Shown piece after piece: positions 25,547 to 33,495 of a stretch of 53,380 bases of DNA. The stretch spans positions 1 through 53,380 of the forward strand of contig CALEXX010000057.1 in NCBI GenBank assembly GCA_937925095.1, in the 5' to 3' direction. This DNA is from an uncultured Leptotrichia sp. (GTDB lineage: Bacteria; Fusobacteriota; Fusobacteriia; Fusobacteriales; Leptotrichiaceae). Numbering within the stretch: position 1 is the stretch's first letter; every line of letters starts with the position of its first letter. Under the pieces are notes generated by a model. It saw only the letters and a list, made by a program, of their open reading frames with translations. It did no database searches and was not told the origin of the DNA. The position numbers were made by a program, and so were the translations under genes.

Positions 25547-26812
25547 CTATTTATTAGCTTTTACAAGTTCATTTACTTTTTGTTCCATAAGGTCTGCAGC
25601 AGCCTCAGGTGTAAGTTTTCCTTGTCCTAACTGATTTATAATATTGAATATTTCTGTACTCATTTTAGTATAATATCTTGGAACTCCATTAGGGAAAGGA
25701 GATGCAACTATTTTAGACTGTTCTACTATAGATCCTGGTGTTTTTATAATTCCTTCCTTCACCATTTGTTCTATAACACTTGTTCTTGTTGGAGTATTGT
25801 TTATAGCTTTATTTAATTTCAACTGAGTTTCAGGTCTTGAGAACCATTCTACAAATTTCTTAGCCGCTTCTTTATTTTCTGAGTAAGCAGAAACTCCCAC
25901 AGCTTCAGTGAACGTAATAGTCTGTTTAGCAGGCCCGTCTATTCCTGGAACAGGAATTGTTGTTATCTGTCCTACAACTTTAGAAGATTTTGGATCGTTT
26001 GAACTTGTTATGAATGAAGTTGGCCCTATTAGGAATGCCCCTTGAGCATTATTTATTCCTCTGAATGTATCAATTCCCGGCGTAGAAACACTTGCTGGAT
26101 TAATGTATCCCTTGTCAACATACTGTTTAATAAGTTTCAATGCATCAAGTGCACTTTCCTTATTTAAAGTATCATCATCATTGAAAATTTTATTGTTTCT
26201 TGTATATGCCAAAGTTAAGAATGAAGTTGTTGTTTTTTCTTCAGCATTTAAAGGGAATAGCATAGGATATTCTATAACTTTGCTTTCTTTAAGTTTATCA
26301 AAAACTGCTTCCATTTCAGTCCATGTTTTTGGAAATTCTGTAATTCCTGCTTTCGATAACATTTCTTTGTTTATATATGCTAATCTTAGCCCATTTGCAT
26401 AAGGCACGGCATATATTCCATTATTAACTTTAAAGTATGAAATGGATGGAATATCCTTTTGTGTTGCTTCATCTACTTCAAGAGGTTCAAGCCATCCGGC
26501 ATTTTGAAACTCTCCAACCCATGACCAGTCAACTTCAACTACGTCTGCTGCTGCTTTTTTCCCTGCCGCAGCTATTGAAATCTTACTTTTTGTATCATCC
26601 CACGCAGTAGGTAATACCTTAACTGTAATTCCTGTTTCTGCTTTAAATTCTGCCAACATTTCTTCTGTAGGTGCACCCCAATCAGGAATCATCAGTGTTA
26701 TTTCCTTTCCTTCCGTTGTTTCCTTTTTAACTTCTTCAGTTTTTTTCGACTGACATCCGACAAATAGACAGGCAATTAAAATTATTACTGCTACTAATCT
26801 TTGTTTTAACAT
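25547..26812 (-). CDS. ABC transporter solute-binding lipoprotein 2 (family 1), last gene of the corrinoid operon
   Basis: A 421-residue extracellular solute-binding protein of the sugar type (cluster B/family 1). Residues 1-20 are a lipoprotein signal with lipobox FVGC, so it is anchored after cleavage. The mature protein opens KEITLMIPDWGAPTEEMLAE and carries AAAGKKAAADVVEVDWSWVG near 91-110. It is about 70 percent identical by eye to the binding protein that opens the same operon, but differs around the central loop (YAVPYANGLRLAYI here, YAMPHFNDLRVAYI there). The two may bind different ligands. It starts 27 bases after the GNAT-type gene with GGAGGAAAAAACGT before ATG. Confidence 0.9.
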   Translation of the reverse strand: MLKQRLVAVIILIACLFVGCQSKKTEEVKKETTEGKEITLMIPDWGAPTEEMLAEFKAETGITVKVLPTAWDDTKSKISIAAAGKKAAADVVEVDWSWVGEFQNAGWLEPLEVDEATQKDIPSISYFKVNNGIYAVPYANGLRLAYINKEMLSKAGITEFPKTWTEMEAVFDKLKESKVIEYPMLFPLNAEEKTTTSFLTLAYTRNNKIFNDDDTLNKESALDALKLIKQYVDKGYINPASVSTPGIDTFRGINNAQGAFLIGPTSFITSSNDPKSSKVVGQITTIPVPGIDGPAKQTITFTEAVGVSAYSENKEAAKKFVEWFSRPETQLKLNKAINNTPTRTSVIEQMVKEGIIKTPGSIVEQSKIVASPFPNGVPRYYTKMSTEIFNIINQLGQGKLTPEAAADLMEQKVNELVKANK

Positions 26813-26839
26813 ACGTTTTTTCCTCCTTAAATTTTTGTT

Positions 26840-27580
26840 TTATATTTTTTTTATAAAATATCCTTTTGTCATTGGGAATCTCATTCCCTTTTTCCATTCT
26901 TCCTTCAATTTTTTTTGAAGACTTGTGTTTTCATCCCAATCTTCAATATTCTCACTTTTATTTCCAAAAACTCTTTCTATAATTTGAGGATTTTTTTCGT
27001 TTAAGTTTGACGAGAAAAAAGTATATTTTTCCTGGAATCTGATAATATTACTTTCTTCAGAAAGAATATTTTTCAAATTTGGACTTAAAAGCCACGAGTA
27101 ACAGACAAAAACCACTGTTGAAAATTTATACTCTCTTGATTTATAGAAATTAATAGCCATATCATAGGATTTTTCACATTCTTCAGGAGTAAGTTTTTCT
27201 CCTTCCCTTATATGAACATTTACAAAAAGAAAATCTTTTGTTTCTTCAAACACTTTACTAAAGTCATCTATATTTTCCAATACTTCAAACTGCAATCTTC
27301 CAAGTTTTATTACCTTCATTTCAAGGATACTGTCTACCCATTTAAAATGTTCTTCATAAAGGCCTTTTACATTATTTTCTTTTTCATATTTTTCCGACCA
27401 TATATAAAGATCTTTTACATTATCTGTAAAAAGTTCATCAGATAACTTTGCATTTTTATATAAATCTTTTGTGTATGTTTTACTTTTATTTAATAAAAAT
27501 CTATATCCTGCCTCTTCATCACTTTTTTTACCTTCACAAGTTATTTCACATTCTCCGCAGGGGTTATAGAACTTTTTTTT
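26840..27580 (-). pseudogene. GNAT-C-like acyltransferase region, open frame without its own start (joined to the upstream gene by a frameshift)
   Basis: The frame is open from 27580 to the stop at 26840 but has no ATG, GTG or TTG before 27319, and that ATG lacks a ribosome binding site. The first residues (FYNPCGECEITCEGKK) supply the C-terminal cysteine cluster expected for the MetH-activation-like protein encoded just upstream in another frame. Residues from about 60 resemble GNAT-like C-terminal domain proteins: IWSEKYEKENNVKGLYEEHF, KLGRLQFE, VHIREGEKLTPEECEKS, CYSWLLSPNLKNILSEESNI and a Thr-Ser-Leu-Gln word near the end. So the region is either a fusion made by frameshifting at the A10 tract (27573-27582) or a recent pseudogene. 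Its acyltransferase role is inferred from family resemblance. The downstream binding-protein gene is intact. Confidence 0.7.
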
Positions 27581-28095
27581 TTAGAAAGAGACAGTCTCAA
27601 TGCAACAGATTTTACAGGATTCAATTGAAAATACTCATTCACTTCTATACTTTTTATATTTTCCATTTTATTCAGTATTTCCTTCTGTATACTAAGAGGA
27701 TATCTCGGACTTCCCGGATAACCTTCGGCAGTTACACTGTAACCATATTTTGAATATATTTCATTTTCTATACCTTCTTTTATCTCATCCAGTGTGACAA
27801 CTCCTATTTTATCCATTATCATAGCCCGCATACCTTCCCCGTTGTCTACATATTTCTGAATTACTCCCTCCAGTTTGTTTCCTATTGTATATAGTATATC
27901 AGCATATATATTCCCATTTTCTTCAAATATTTTATAGTCATACTCCATTTCTATATACTCTTCAAACTTTTCAAGTTCTTCTTTAATTTTTCTCACAACG
28001 ATAGGAGGTGGTGTTTTTTTTATAAATCCTAAAAATTTTATAACTGTGGAACTATTTTCCTTTACATTTTCTATTACTTCACTTCTTTTTATCAT
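27541..28095 (-). CDS. MetH-activation-domain-like protein (reductive activation of corrinoid)
   Basis: The frame as read gives 184 residues resembling the B12-dependent methionine synthase activation domain. The SAM-binding type word EGYPGSPRYPLSIQKEIL lies near residues 124-141, and FQLNPVKSVALRLSLSKKK near 157-175 corresponds to the family's MxPxKSV segment. In the family this domain uses SAM and an electron donor to rescue oxidised cobalamin. The reading frame then hits ten A bases and runs into 12 residues that do not fit (SSITPAENVK-like end). One extra base would continue into a Cys-rich end and the GNAT-type region, about 418 residues in all. ATG at 28095 follows AGAGGTAATT. It is 34 bases after the methyltransferase gene. 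Confidence 0.72.
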   Translation of the reverse strand: MIKRSEVIENVKENSSTVIKFLGFIKKTPPPIVVRKIKEELEKFEEYIEMEYDYKIFEENGNIYADILYTIGNKLEGVIQKYVDNGEGMRAMIMDKIGVVTLDEIKEGIENEIYSKYGYSVTAEGYPGSPRYPLSIQKEILNKMENIKSIEVNEYFQLNPVKSVALRLSLSKKKSSITPAENVK

Positions 28096-28129
28096 AATTA
28101 CCTCTATTCTTATTTTCACACATTCAGAA

Positions 28130-29128
28130 TCATTTTCTTTTAAAAGTTCTAGTTGTATTTATTGCAGCTCTTAAATTTTCATCAGGTGTGTCATTCAGGC
28201 AGTTGCACCCGAAAGCACACAAATAATTATTATATGGCAACATTTTTGTACAAAGTTCCTTCGTATATTTTTCAATTTCTTCAACCGTTCCTTTACCAAT
28301 CAAATCAATAGGATCCAAATTTCCTATGAGAACTTTATCTGACGGAATTCTTTTTGCAACTATTTCATAATCCATTATCTGATCAAGACTTACCGCATCC
28401 AAATGACAGCTTAACATTAAATCCAGAAATAATGAAGTATCTCCACATATATGCATTCCTTTCCAGCAGTCTATTGAATCAAATATTTTATTTACCCTCG
28501 GCACCACATAACGCTTAAAATTTTTAGGACTAAGAGTCACTGTTCCTGGTTCCGCTATTGAAATATACATTGCTCCTGCTTTACGTACAGCTTTAACATA
28601 CTCCAGTACAGTTTCTGTCGCAAAATCAAGAATTTTTTCTACAAATTCCGGATTTCTTATTACCTCTCCCAGCAGATGAGTAGCACCTGCCATTTGAACC
28701 GCCAATGTAAAAGGCCCCTGTATAGAAACATAAAGCGGTTTATCAATGGAATTTGCAATTAATTCTAGACTTTTTAAATTTACAGGCATTCTCCCATCCT
28801 TGTAAGGATCTGGAACTTTTGCCTTTTCCACATCTTCAATTGTCCTAAATGGATGACTCATTACACTAGGAAAATCATAATCAGGCTTTAAAAGTTCAAG
28901 TCCTAATGTTTCACAAAAAATCGCACCGTCACAGAACGAGTATATGAAATCTGAGTCAAACTCTTCATTCATACGTTTTGCCAACTTCAGCTGCATTTCA
29001 GGACTTGTATACACATCATAGCTTTTCACTCCAAAAAATTTTAATCCGTTTGTTGCCATATCAGGCAGAAAGAAAAATCTGTTTTCACTATTTATATACT
29101 CTAATAATGTCATGTTCCTGAAATCCAT
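28130..29128 (-). CDS. URO-D/MtaA-family corrinoid-dependent methyltransferase
   Basis: A 332-residue TIM-barrel protein of the uroporphyrinogen decarboxylase superfamily, in the branch of cobamide methyltransferases (MtaA, MtbA, CmuA). The zinc site typical of that branch is present: GMHICGDT (His226 and Cys228) and AFGCNCLNDTP (Cys308/310), followed by the TP word. True heme-pathway decarboxylases lack it. EGA-type barrel words such as SIQGPFTLAVQMAGA near 135-149 support the fold. It would transfer a methyl group to or from the adjacent corrinoid protein using a substrate, or a thiol/THF acceptor. It starts one base after the corrinoid gene stop, with GGAGGGGATTAA before ATG. Confidence 0.86.
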   Translation of the reverse strand: MDFRNMTLLEYINSENRFFFLPDMATNGLKFFGVKSYDVYTSPEMQLKLAKRMNEEFDSDFIYSFCDGAIFCETLGLELLKPDYDFPSVMSHPFRTIEDVEKAKVPDPYKDGRMPVNLKSLELIANSIDKPLYVSIQGPFTLAVQMAGATHLLGEVIRNPEFVEKILDFATETVLEYVKAVRKAGAMYISIAEPGTVTLSPKNFKRYVVPRVNKIFDSIDCWKGMHICGDTSLFLDLMLSCHLDAVSLDQIMDYEIVAKRIPSDKVLIGNLDPIDLIGKGTVEEIEKYTKELCTKMLPYNNYLCAFGCNCLNDTPDENLRAAINTTRTFKRK

Positions 29129-29770
29129 TTAATCCCCTCCCAAGAGCTTTTTCACAAGCAAAACTGCTTCAACTGCATTTGCAGAATATCCATCTGCTCC
29201 TATCTCTTTTGCATATTTTGCACTGACACTTCCACCACCAATGATTACTTTAGGTCTATGTTCAAAATTTTTACTGTTGACAAGATCCACTACATCCTTC
29301 ATTTTTCCCCTAGTGGTAGTCATCATCGTTGAAAGGCAGATTATATCAGGATTTTCAGTTTCAGTTTTTTCAATTATATCTTCGGCTTTTACATTGATTC
29401 CCATATCAATAACTTTAAATCCGGCAGCTTCAAACATTATTTTTACTATATTTTTTCCTATTTCATGTAAATCTCCTTCAACAACTCCTATAATAACTTT
29501 AGGTCCTTTTGCATCCTGTTTTGCAGGAAACTTTTTCCTCAGATAATTTACTCCAACATTTAATGTATCTGCACATACTATTACTTCTGATACAAAATAT
29601 TCCTTATTTTCAAATAATTTTGTAACATCAAGCATACCTCTACTTAAACCGTCATTATAGATTTCTTCCGGAAGGACTTTTGCATCTAAAGCTTTGTCTA
29701 TTAGCGGTATGATATTGTCTTCATCCATATCTACTATTGCTTTAGCAATTTCTTCTAAATATATGTTCAT
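29129..29770 (-). CDS. corrinoid (B12-binding) methyl carrier protein
   Basis: A 213-residue methyl-carrier protein of the MtaC/MttC kind. Residues 1-80 are the helical B12-binding cap. Residues 90-213 are the Rossmann-like cobalamin domain, with Asp100-x-His102-x-x-Gly105 (GDLHEIGKNI), where His102 is the lower cobalt ligand. A Ser/Thr-rich LSTMMTTTRGKMKD follows near 146-159 and the GGGSVSA loop near 172. It shuttles methyl groups between substrate-specific and acceptor methyltransferases. AAGGAGAAAAACAAT precedes ATG. It lies directly between the second ABC permease and the methyltransferase, which ties methyl transfer to the imported compound. Confidence 0.92.
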   Translation of the reverse strand: MNIYLEEIAKAIVDMDEDNIIPLIDKALDAKVLPEEIYNDGLSRGMLDVTKLFENKEYFVSEVIVCADTLNVGVNYLRKKFPAKQDAKGPKVIIGVVEGDLHEIGKNIVKIMFEAAGFKVIDMGINVKAEDIIEKTETENPDIICLSTMMTTTRGKMKDVVDLVNSKNFEHRPKVIIGGGSVSAKYAKEIGADGYSANAVEAVLLVKKLLGGD

Positions 29771-29797
29771 AAAATTGTTTTTCTCCTTGATTACGTA

Positions 29798-30643
29798 TTA
29801 TTCCTTTACTGAACCAGCTGTCAGCCCTGAAACTAAATTTTTTCTAAATATTATACTTGCCAATAGCGGAGGTATTATCACAATAATTCCTGACATTGCT
29901 ATAACACTGTAATTAATTGCATCCCTTGTCATAAACTCTGACATAATAAGAGTTAATACTTTATTATTATGGGAGGATAACAGCAGCATAGGAATAATGT
30001 ACTGTTTCCATGACATTAAAAATATTATAAGTGAAGAAGTAAGGATTATCGGCTTTGCCAATGGCAATCCTATCTGAAAGAATAGCTGTCTCTCATTAGC
30101 TCCCTCTATCGCCGCCGCTTCCCATAAATCTTCAGGAAGTTCCCTAAAATAATTCATAATTATCCATATATTCAGCGGAATAAATGCTGATATAAATATT
30201 ACTGATGTCCATAACATACTATCAAGCATTGAATGTTCCATAAAAAAGGAATAAATCGGAATAATAGTAGTAAATACAGGTATTACTATTGTCATCAGAA
30301 TAAAACTGATAATTAAATTTTTAAATTTAATCTTATAACGCGCAAGGGCATATCCTGTAACAACAGACAGTGGCATCCCTATAAGCACTGTAATTACTGC
30401 CAGATACATACTATTTGAAAGTCCATTTATAAGTACATCACTTTCCTTACTTCCCAAAGTTAGAAAATTTTTATAATTCATAAAAGTAACTACCTCAGGA
30501 AAAATCTTTAAATTATTTTTCAGCAGATCTCCTTCCGGAGTTATACTTATAAGAAAACACCAGAAAATAGGACCAACACTAAAAATAACTATAAAAAATA
30601 CGGTAATATAATAAATCAGTTTATGCTTTCCTGTTTCCTTCAT
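29798..30643 (-). CDS. sugar-type ABC transporter permease 2 (MalG-like)
   Basis: A 281-residue inner-membrane permease with six helices and the coupling loop EAAAIEGANERQLFFQIGLP near residues 182-201, typical of MalG/carbohydrate-uptake-1 permeases. GYALARYKIKFKN near 98-110 is another family word. The ATG at 30643 is chosen since AAAGGATTAATT directly precedes it. An ATG eight codons earlier overlaps the upstream gene. It forms the channel with permease 1 for the substrates of the two binding proteins. No ATPase is encoded here, so a shared MsmK/MalK-type ATPase elsewhere is presumed. Confidence 0.9.
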   Translation of the reverse strand: MKETGKHKLIYYITVFFIVIFSVGPIFWCFLISITPEGDLLKNNLKIFPEVVTFMNYKNFLTLGSKESDVLINGLSNSMYLAVITVLIGMPLSVVTGYALARYKIKFKNLIISFILMTIVIPVFTTIIPIYSFFMEHSMLDSMLWTSVIFISAFIPLNIWIIMNYFRELPEDLWEAAAIEGANERQLFFQIGLPLAKPIILTSSLIIFLMSWKQYIIPMLLLSSHNNKVLTLIMSEFMTRDAINYSVIAMSGIIVIIPPLLASIIFRKNLVSGLTAGSVKE

Positions 30644-30656
30644 AATTAATCCTTTC

Positions 30657-31517
30657 CTACTTTTCATAAGCCATATTTCTTACATAAAAATATCCAAATA
30701 TCCCTGATAAAATCATTACAACATAAGATATTGCACTTCCATATCCAAAATCCAGAAAATTAAACGTTGTCGAATAATTATAGACAAGTAAAGTCTGGAT
30801 TTCAAACTGATAACCTGATATTGCTATAACCTCATCAAAAATGCTAAGTGCCGTTGTTGTTAAATTTATAAGGACGACCCCTATCGACGGTAATAACATA
30901 GGTAATGTCACATAATAAAATTCCTGAAATTTATTCCCTCCAAAAACCTTTACTGCATCATAGTAGCTTTCAGGTATATTCTGAAGATTTGCTAATATTA
31001 CAAGCGAAGAAAAAGGAATAATCCTCCACGAAACAACTATGGAAATAACAAGTAGAAATAAATATCTGTTATCTGTCCACGAAATTGGATTTTTTATTAA
31101 ATGCAGATTCATTAAAATCTTATTCATAAATCCGTATCCAGGAAAAAATATAAATTTCCACATAATTCCGTTTACGATAGGTGGCATAGCCCATGGAATT
31201 ATGACAAGAGCTGTCAACACAGGATTAATCTTGGATTTTACATTTAAAACAAGACCTGTAATTACACTAAATACCAATCCTATAATCATAACCATTACTA
31301 AAATTAGTACACTGTTATATAAAGCATTGTAAAAATGAGGATCTTTGAATATTTTTATGTAATTCTCAAACCATATAAATTTTTCATTTTGAGGTTCTGT
31401 TAAATTGTAGTACTTCAAGCTATAACGAAAAGTTAAAACTACCGGTAAAATTACTGAAATTAGCAGTAATAGTAAACATGGCAATAATAACAGCATTCCT
31501 TTTGTATCTCTCTTCAT
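30657..31517 (-). CDS. sugar-type ABC transporter permease 1 (MalF/UgpA-like)
   Basis: A 286-residue inner-membrane permease with six hydrophobic segments. The coupling loop is slightly off consensus (YDAVKVFGGNKFQEFYYVTLP near 183-203 instead of EAAxxDGA). WAMPPIVNGIMWKFIFFPGYG near 110-130 is characteristic of MalF/UgpA-like proteins. TAGGAGGATAGTACTTT precedes ATG. It lies between the first binding protein and permease 2 in one operon and works as the heterodimer partner of permease 2. The substrate class (sugar, polyol or derivative) is inferred from family membership only. Confidence 0.9.
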   Translation of the reverse strand: MKRDTKGMLLLLPCLLLLLISVILPVVLTFRYSLKYYNLTEPQNEKFIWFENYIKIFKDPHFYNALYNSVLILVMVMIIGLVFSVITGLVLNVKSKINPVLTALVIIPWAMPPIVNGIMWKFIFFPGYGFMNKILMNLHLIKNPISWTDNRYLFLLVISIVVSWRIIPFSSLVILANLQNIPESYYDAVKVFGGNKFQEFYYVTLPMLLPSIGVVLINLTTTALSIFDEVIAISGYQFEIQTLLVYNYSTTFNFLDFGYGSAISYVVMILSGIFGYFYVRNMAYEK

Positions 31518-31602
31518 AAAGTACTATCCTCCTATATTTTGATAATTTATCAATGAGTCTGCTTATACAAACAGACTCATTAACAACTGTTTTTTATTAT
31601 AT

Positions 31603-32904
31603 TTAACTATTAGCTTTTGCCAATTCATTTACTTTTTGTTCCATCTGGTCAGCAGCCTGTTCAGGAGTAAGTTTTCCCTGTGCCATCTGATTAATAATAT
31701 TAAATATTTCTGTACTCATTTTAGTATAATATTTTGGTACACCATTAGGGAAAGGACTTCCTACTATTTTAGCCTGTTCTATAAGTGAACCCGGTCCTCC
31801 TGGAATCGTTCCTTCATCAGTCATTTTCTGAATTACACTTGTTCTAGTAGGAGTAAGGTTTATAGCCTTGCTTAACTTAAATTGAACTTCAGGTCTTGAA
31901 ACCCATTCAATAAATTTCTTAGCAGCTTCCTTATTTTCTGAATAAGCTGAAATTCCCATTGCTTCAGTAAATGCAACTGTTTTAGTTGCAGGTCCTTCTA
32001 CACTTGGAATAGGTAAAGTTGAAATTTGACCTACAACTTTTGATTCTTTTGGATCATTTGCACTTGTAATATAGAAAGTTGGTCCAATAAGGAATGCTCC
32101 ATTTCCATTTATTATTCCTTTATATACAGTTCCACCATCTGCAGAAACAGTTTCAGGGTTTATATATCCCTTATCCAGATATTTTTTTATCATCTGTAAT
32201 GCTTCCAGTGCATTTGCTTTATTTAAAGTATTGTCCTTATTAAATACTTCCCCACTTCTTGTATAAACTAAAGTTATAAATGAAGTAGTTGCATTTTCTT
32301 CAGCACCTAGAGGGTATAACATAGGACTTTTAATAACACCTTTGGCCTGTAGCTGATTCATTACATTTTCAAGTTCGCTCCATTTTGAAGGAAGAGTTTC
32401 AACTCCGGCTTTTTTTAGCATCTCTTTGTTTATATACGCAACTCTTAAATCATTAAAATGTGGCATTGCATAATATTTACCATCAACTTTAAAATAATCA
32501 AGGGATAAAATATCTTTTTGCGTATCTTCATTTATTTCAAGAGGTTCCAGCCATCCTGCACTTTGGAATTCTCCAATCCATGACCAGTCAACTTCTATAA
32601 TATCAGCAGCTGCCTTTTTTCCTGCTGCGGCAATTGAAACCTTACTTTTTATATCATCCCATGATGTAGGTAAAGTTTTTACAGTTATTCCTGTTTCTTC
32701 TTTAAATTCCTTTAGCATATCTTCAGGTGGAAGGCCGTAATCAGGAAGCATTACTGTAATTTCCACCTCTTTTTTTTCTGTTTTTTCAGTTTCTTTTGTT
32801 TCTTCTTTTCTACTCTGACACGCTGTCAATAAAAAAACTAATCCTAAGCTCAAAAGTATAAGAGCTATTTTTGAAGCTTTGGAACCACTGTGAAAATTAA
32901 ACAT
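31603..32904 (-). CDS. ABC transporter solute-binding lipoprotein 1 (family 1), first gene of the corrinoid operon
   Basis: A 433-residue lipoprotein with a signal segment (ALILLSLGLVFLLTAC, residues 14-29, lipobox LTAC) and a family 1 solute-binding fold. VEITVMLPDYGLPPEDMLKE opens the mature domain. AAAGKKAAADIIEVDWSWIG and the C-terminal FPNGVPKYYTKMSTEIFNII are shared with the paralogue that closes the operon. AAGGAGAGTGCAGTA precedes ATG. A promoter about 370 bases upstream (33279-33306) probably drives the whole operon through a long leader. Ligand unknown. Context with corrinoid methyl transfer and a DUF4091 enzyme suggests a methylated carbohydrate or similar small molecule. Confidence 0.9.
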   Translation of the reverse strand: MFNFHSGSKASKIALILLSLGLVFLLTACQSRKEETKETEKTEKKEVEITVMLPDYGLPPEDMLKEFKEETGITVKTLPTSWDDIKSKVSIAAAGKKAAADIIEVDWSWIGEFQSAGWLEPLEINEDTQKDILSLDYFKVDGKYYAMPHFNDLRVAYINKEMLKKAGVETLPSKWSELENVMNQLQAKGVIKSPMLYPLGAEENATTSFITLVYTRSGEVFNKDNTLNKANALEALQMIKKYLDKGYINPETVSADGGTVYKGIINGNGAFLIGPTFYITSANDPKESKVVGQISTLPIPSVEGPATKTVAFTEAMGISAYSENKEAAKKFIEWVSRPEVQFKLSKAINLTPTRTSVIQKMTDEGTIPGGPGSLIEQAKIVGSPFPNGVPKYYTKMSTEIFNIINQMAQGKLTPEQAADQMEQKVNELAKANS

Positions 32905-33074
32905 TACTGCACTCTCCTTATAAGTTTTTATTCAGAATAAACCTCATATGGAAATACAAATAATTATTTAAAAATAGGTTTAACAGTTATATTTTATTTA
33001 AAAATTTATCTTTATATGTTAAATGAATTTTAGATAAGAAAATGTATGTTTCCTTTTAATAATTTGAATTTAAA

Positions 33075-33236
33075 ATGTTAGCTCTGCAAAAAAGAGTCAA
33101 TTTAAAAATCTTATCAAAAATTCTGCATAAAGAACAACCTGCTCTTTTAGAACTTGAAAATCAAGTACAAGCAAAAGTATTGATATTTTTAAATAGAATA
33201 TTTTTATTTTTTGTGCTATCCTCTATTTTTGTATAA
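33075..33236 (+). CDS. possible 53-codon ORF antisense to the operon leader
   Basis: An ATG at 33075 opens 53 codons that begin MLALQKRVNLKILSKILHKE and end in a hydrophobic stretch (FLNRIFLFFVLSSIFV), so a short amphipathic peptide with one membrane segment is conceivable. There is no ribosome binding site before the ATG, and the ORF lies entirely opposite the leader of the minus-strand operon. It may be chance or a fragment of a repeated element. Confidence 0.2.
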   Translation: MLALQKRVNLKILSKILHKEQPALLELENQVQAKVLIFLNRIFLFFVLSSIFV

Positions 33237-33244
33237 ATATTCAT
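33161..33244 (-). CDS. possible 27-residue leader peptide of the corrinoid/ABC operon
   Basis: An ATG at 33244 has AAAAGGAGAAGAAAT immediately before it and opens 27 codons (MNIYTKIEDSTKNKNILFKN, then INTFACT) ending in TGA. It sits about 27 bases after the predicted start of the operon transcript and about 255 bases before the first binding-protein gene. The good ribosome site argues for translation. It could be a regulatory leader peptide or the stump of a lost gene. Confidence 0.35.
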   Translation of the reverse strand: MNIYTKIEDSTKNKNILFKNINTFACT

Positions 33245-33278
33245 ATTTCTTCTCCTTTTATTGCTATTCCGTATAATA

Positions 33279-33306
33279 ATTATACCATAAAAAACTTATA
33301 ATTCAA
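33279..33306 (-). promoter_or_regulatory. promoter for the corrinoid/ABC operon
   Basis: On the minus strand TTGAAT (33301-33306) is separated by 16 bases from TATAAT (33279-33284). This is the best promoter match in the region and faces the small leader ORF and the binding-protein gene. Confidence 0.5.
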
Positions 33307-33426
33307 GCTTCTATAATATAAATAAAACAAATGCTATATTTAAAAAACAAATATCAAAAAATAGAAAACTACTAAAATATAAAGGACTTTCTTTGTTTTC
33401 AAATTATTCACTATTCATAATATCAA

Positions 33427-33453
33427 TTGACATTTATCTGCTTATATTATAAT
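33427..33453 (+). promoter_or_regulatory. promoter of the DUF4091 gene
   Basis: TTGACA at 33427-33432 is followed by TATAAT at 33448-33453 (15-base spacer) or by an overlapping TAATAT at 17 bases. It lies about 40 bases upstream of the start codon. The consensus -35 suggests a strong, probably repressed promoter. Confidence 0.6.
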
Positions 33454-33495
33454 ATGGGATAAATACTTATTTTAAATTTATTTTAGGAGGCAAGC

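Larger units (their letters stand above)
32905..33495. promoter_or_regulatory. 591-base divergent regulatory region between the corrinoid/ABC operon and the DUF4091 gene
   Basis: This gap holds a minus-strand promoter (33279-33306), a plus-strand promoter (33427-33453), a small minus-strand ORF (33161-33244) and an overlapping antisense ORF of 53 codons (33075-33236). It also has two small stem-loops: AAAGAACA/TGCTCTTT at 33130-33148 and GCTCT/AGAGT near 33081-33097. I found no B12-box-like word or known riboswitch core. Shared control of the two divergent units is likely. Confidence 0.5.

Noticed and set aside
28130..29128. Uroporphyrinogen decarboxylase of heme synthesis
   Set aside because: The superfamily fold is right, but the HxC...C zinc ligands and the neighbouring corrinoid gene fit a methyltransferase, and no heme pathway genes are nearby.
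32905..33280. Cobalamin riboswitch upstream of the corrinoid operon
   Set aside because: I looked for a conserved B12-box-like word and the expected GC-rich multi-stem core and saw neither. The leader is AT-rich with only small stems.
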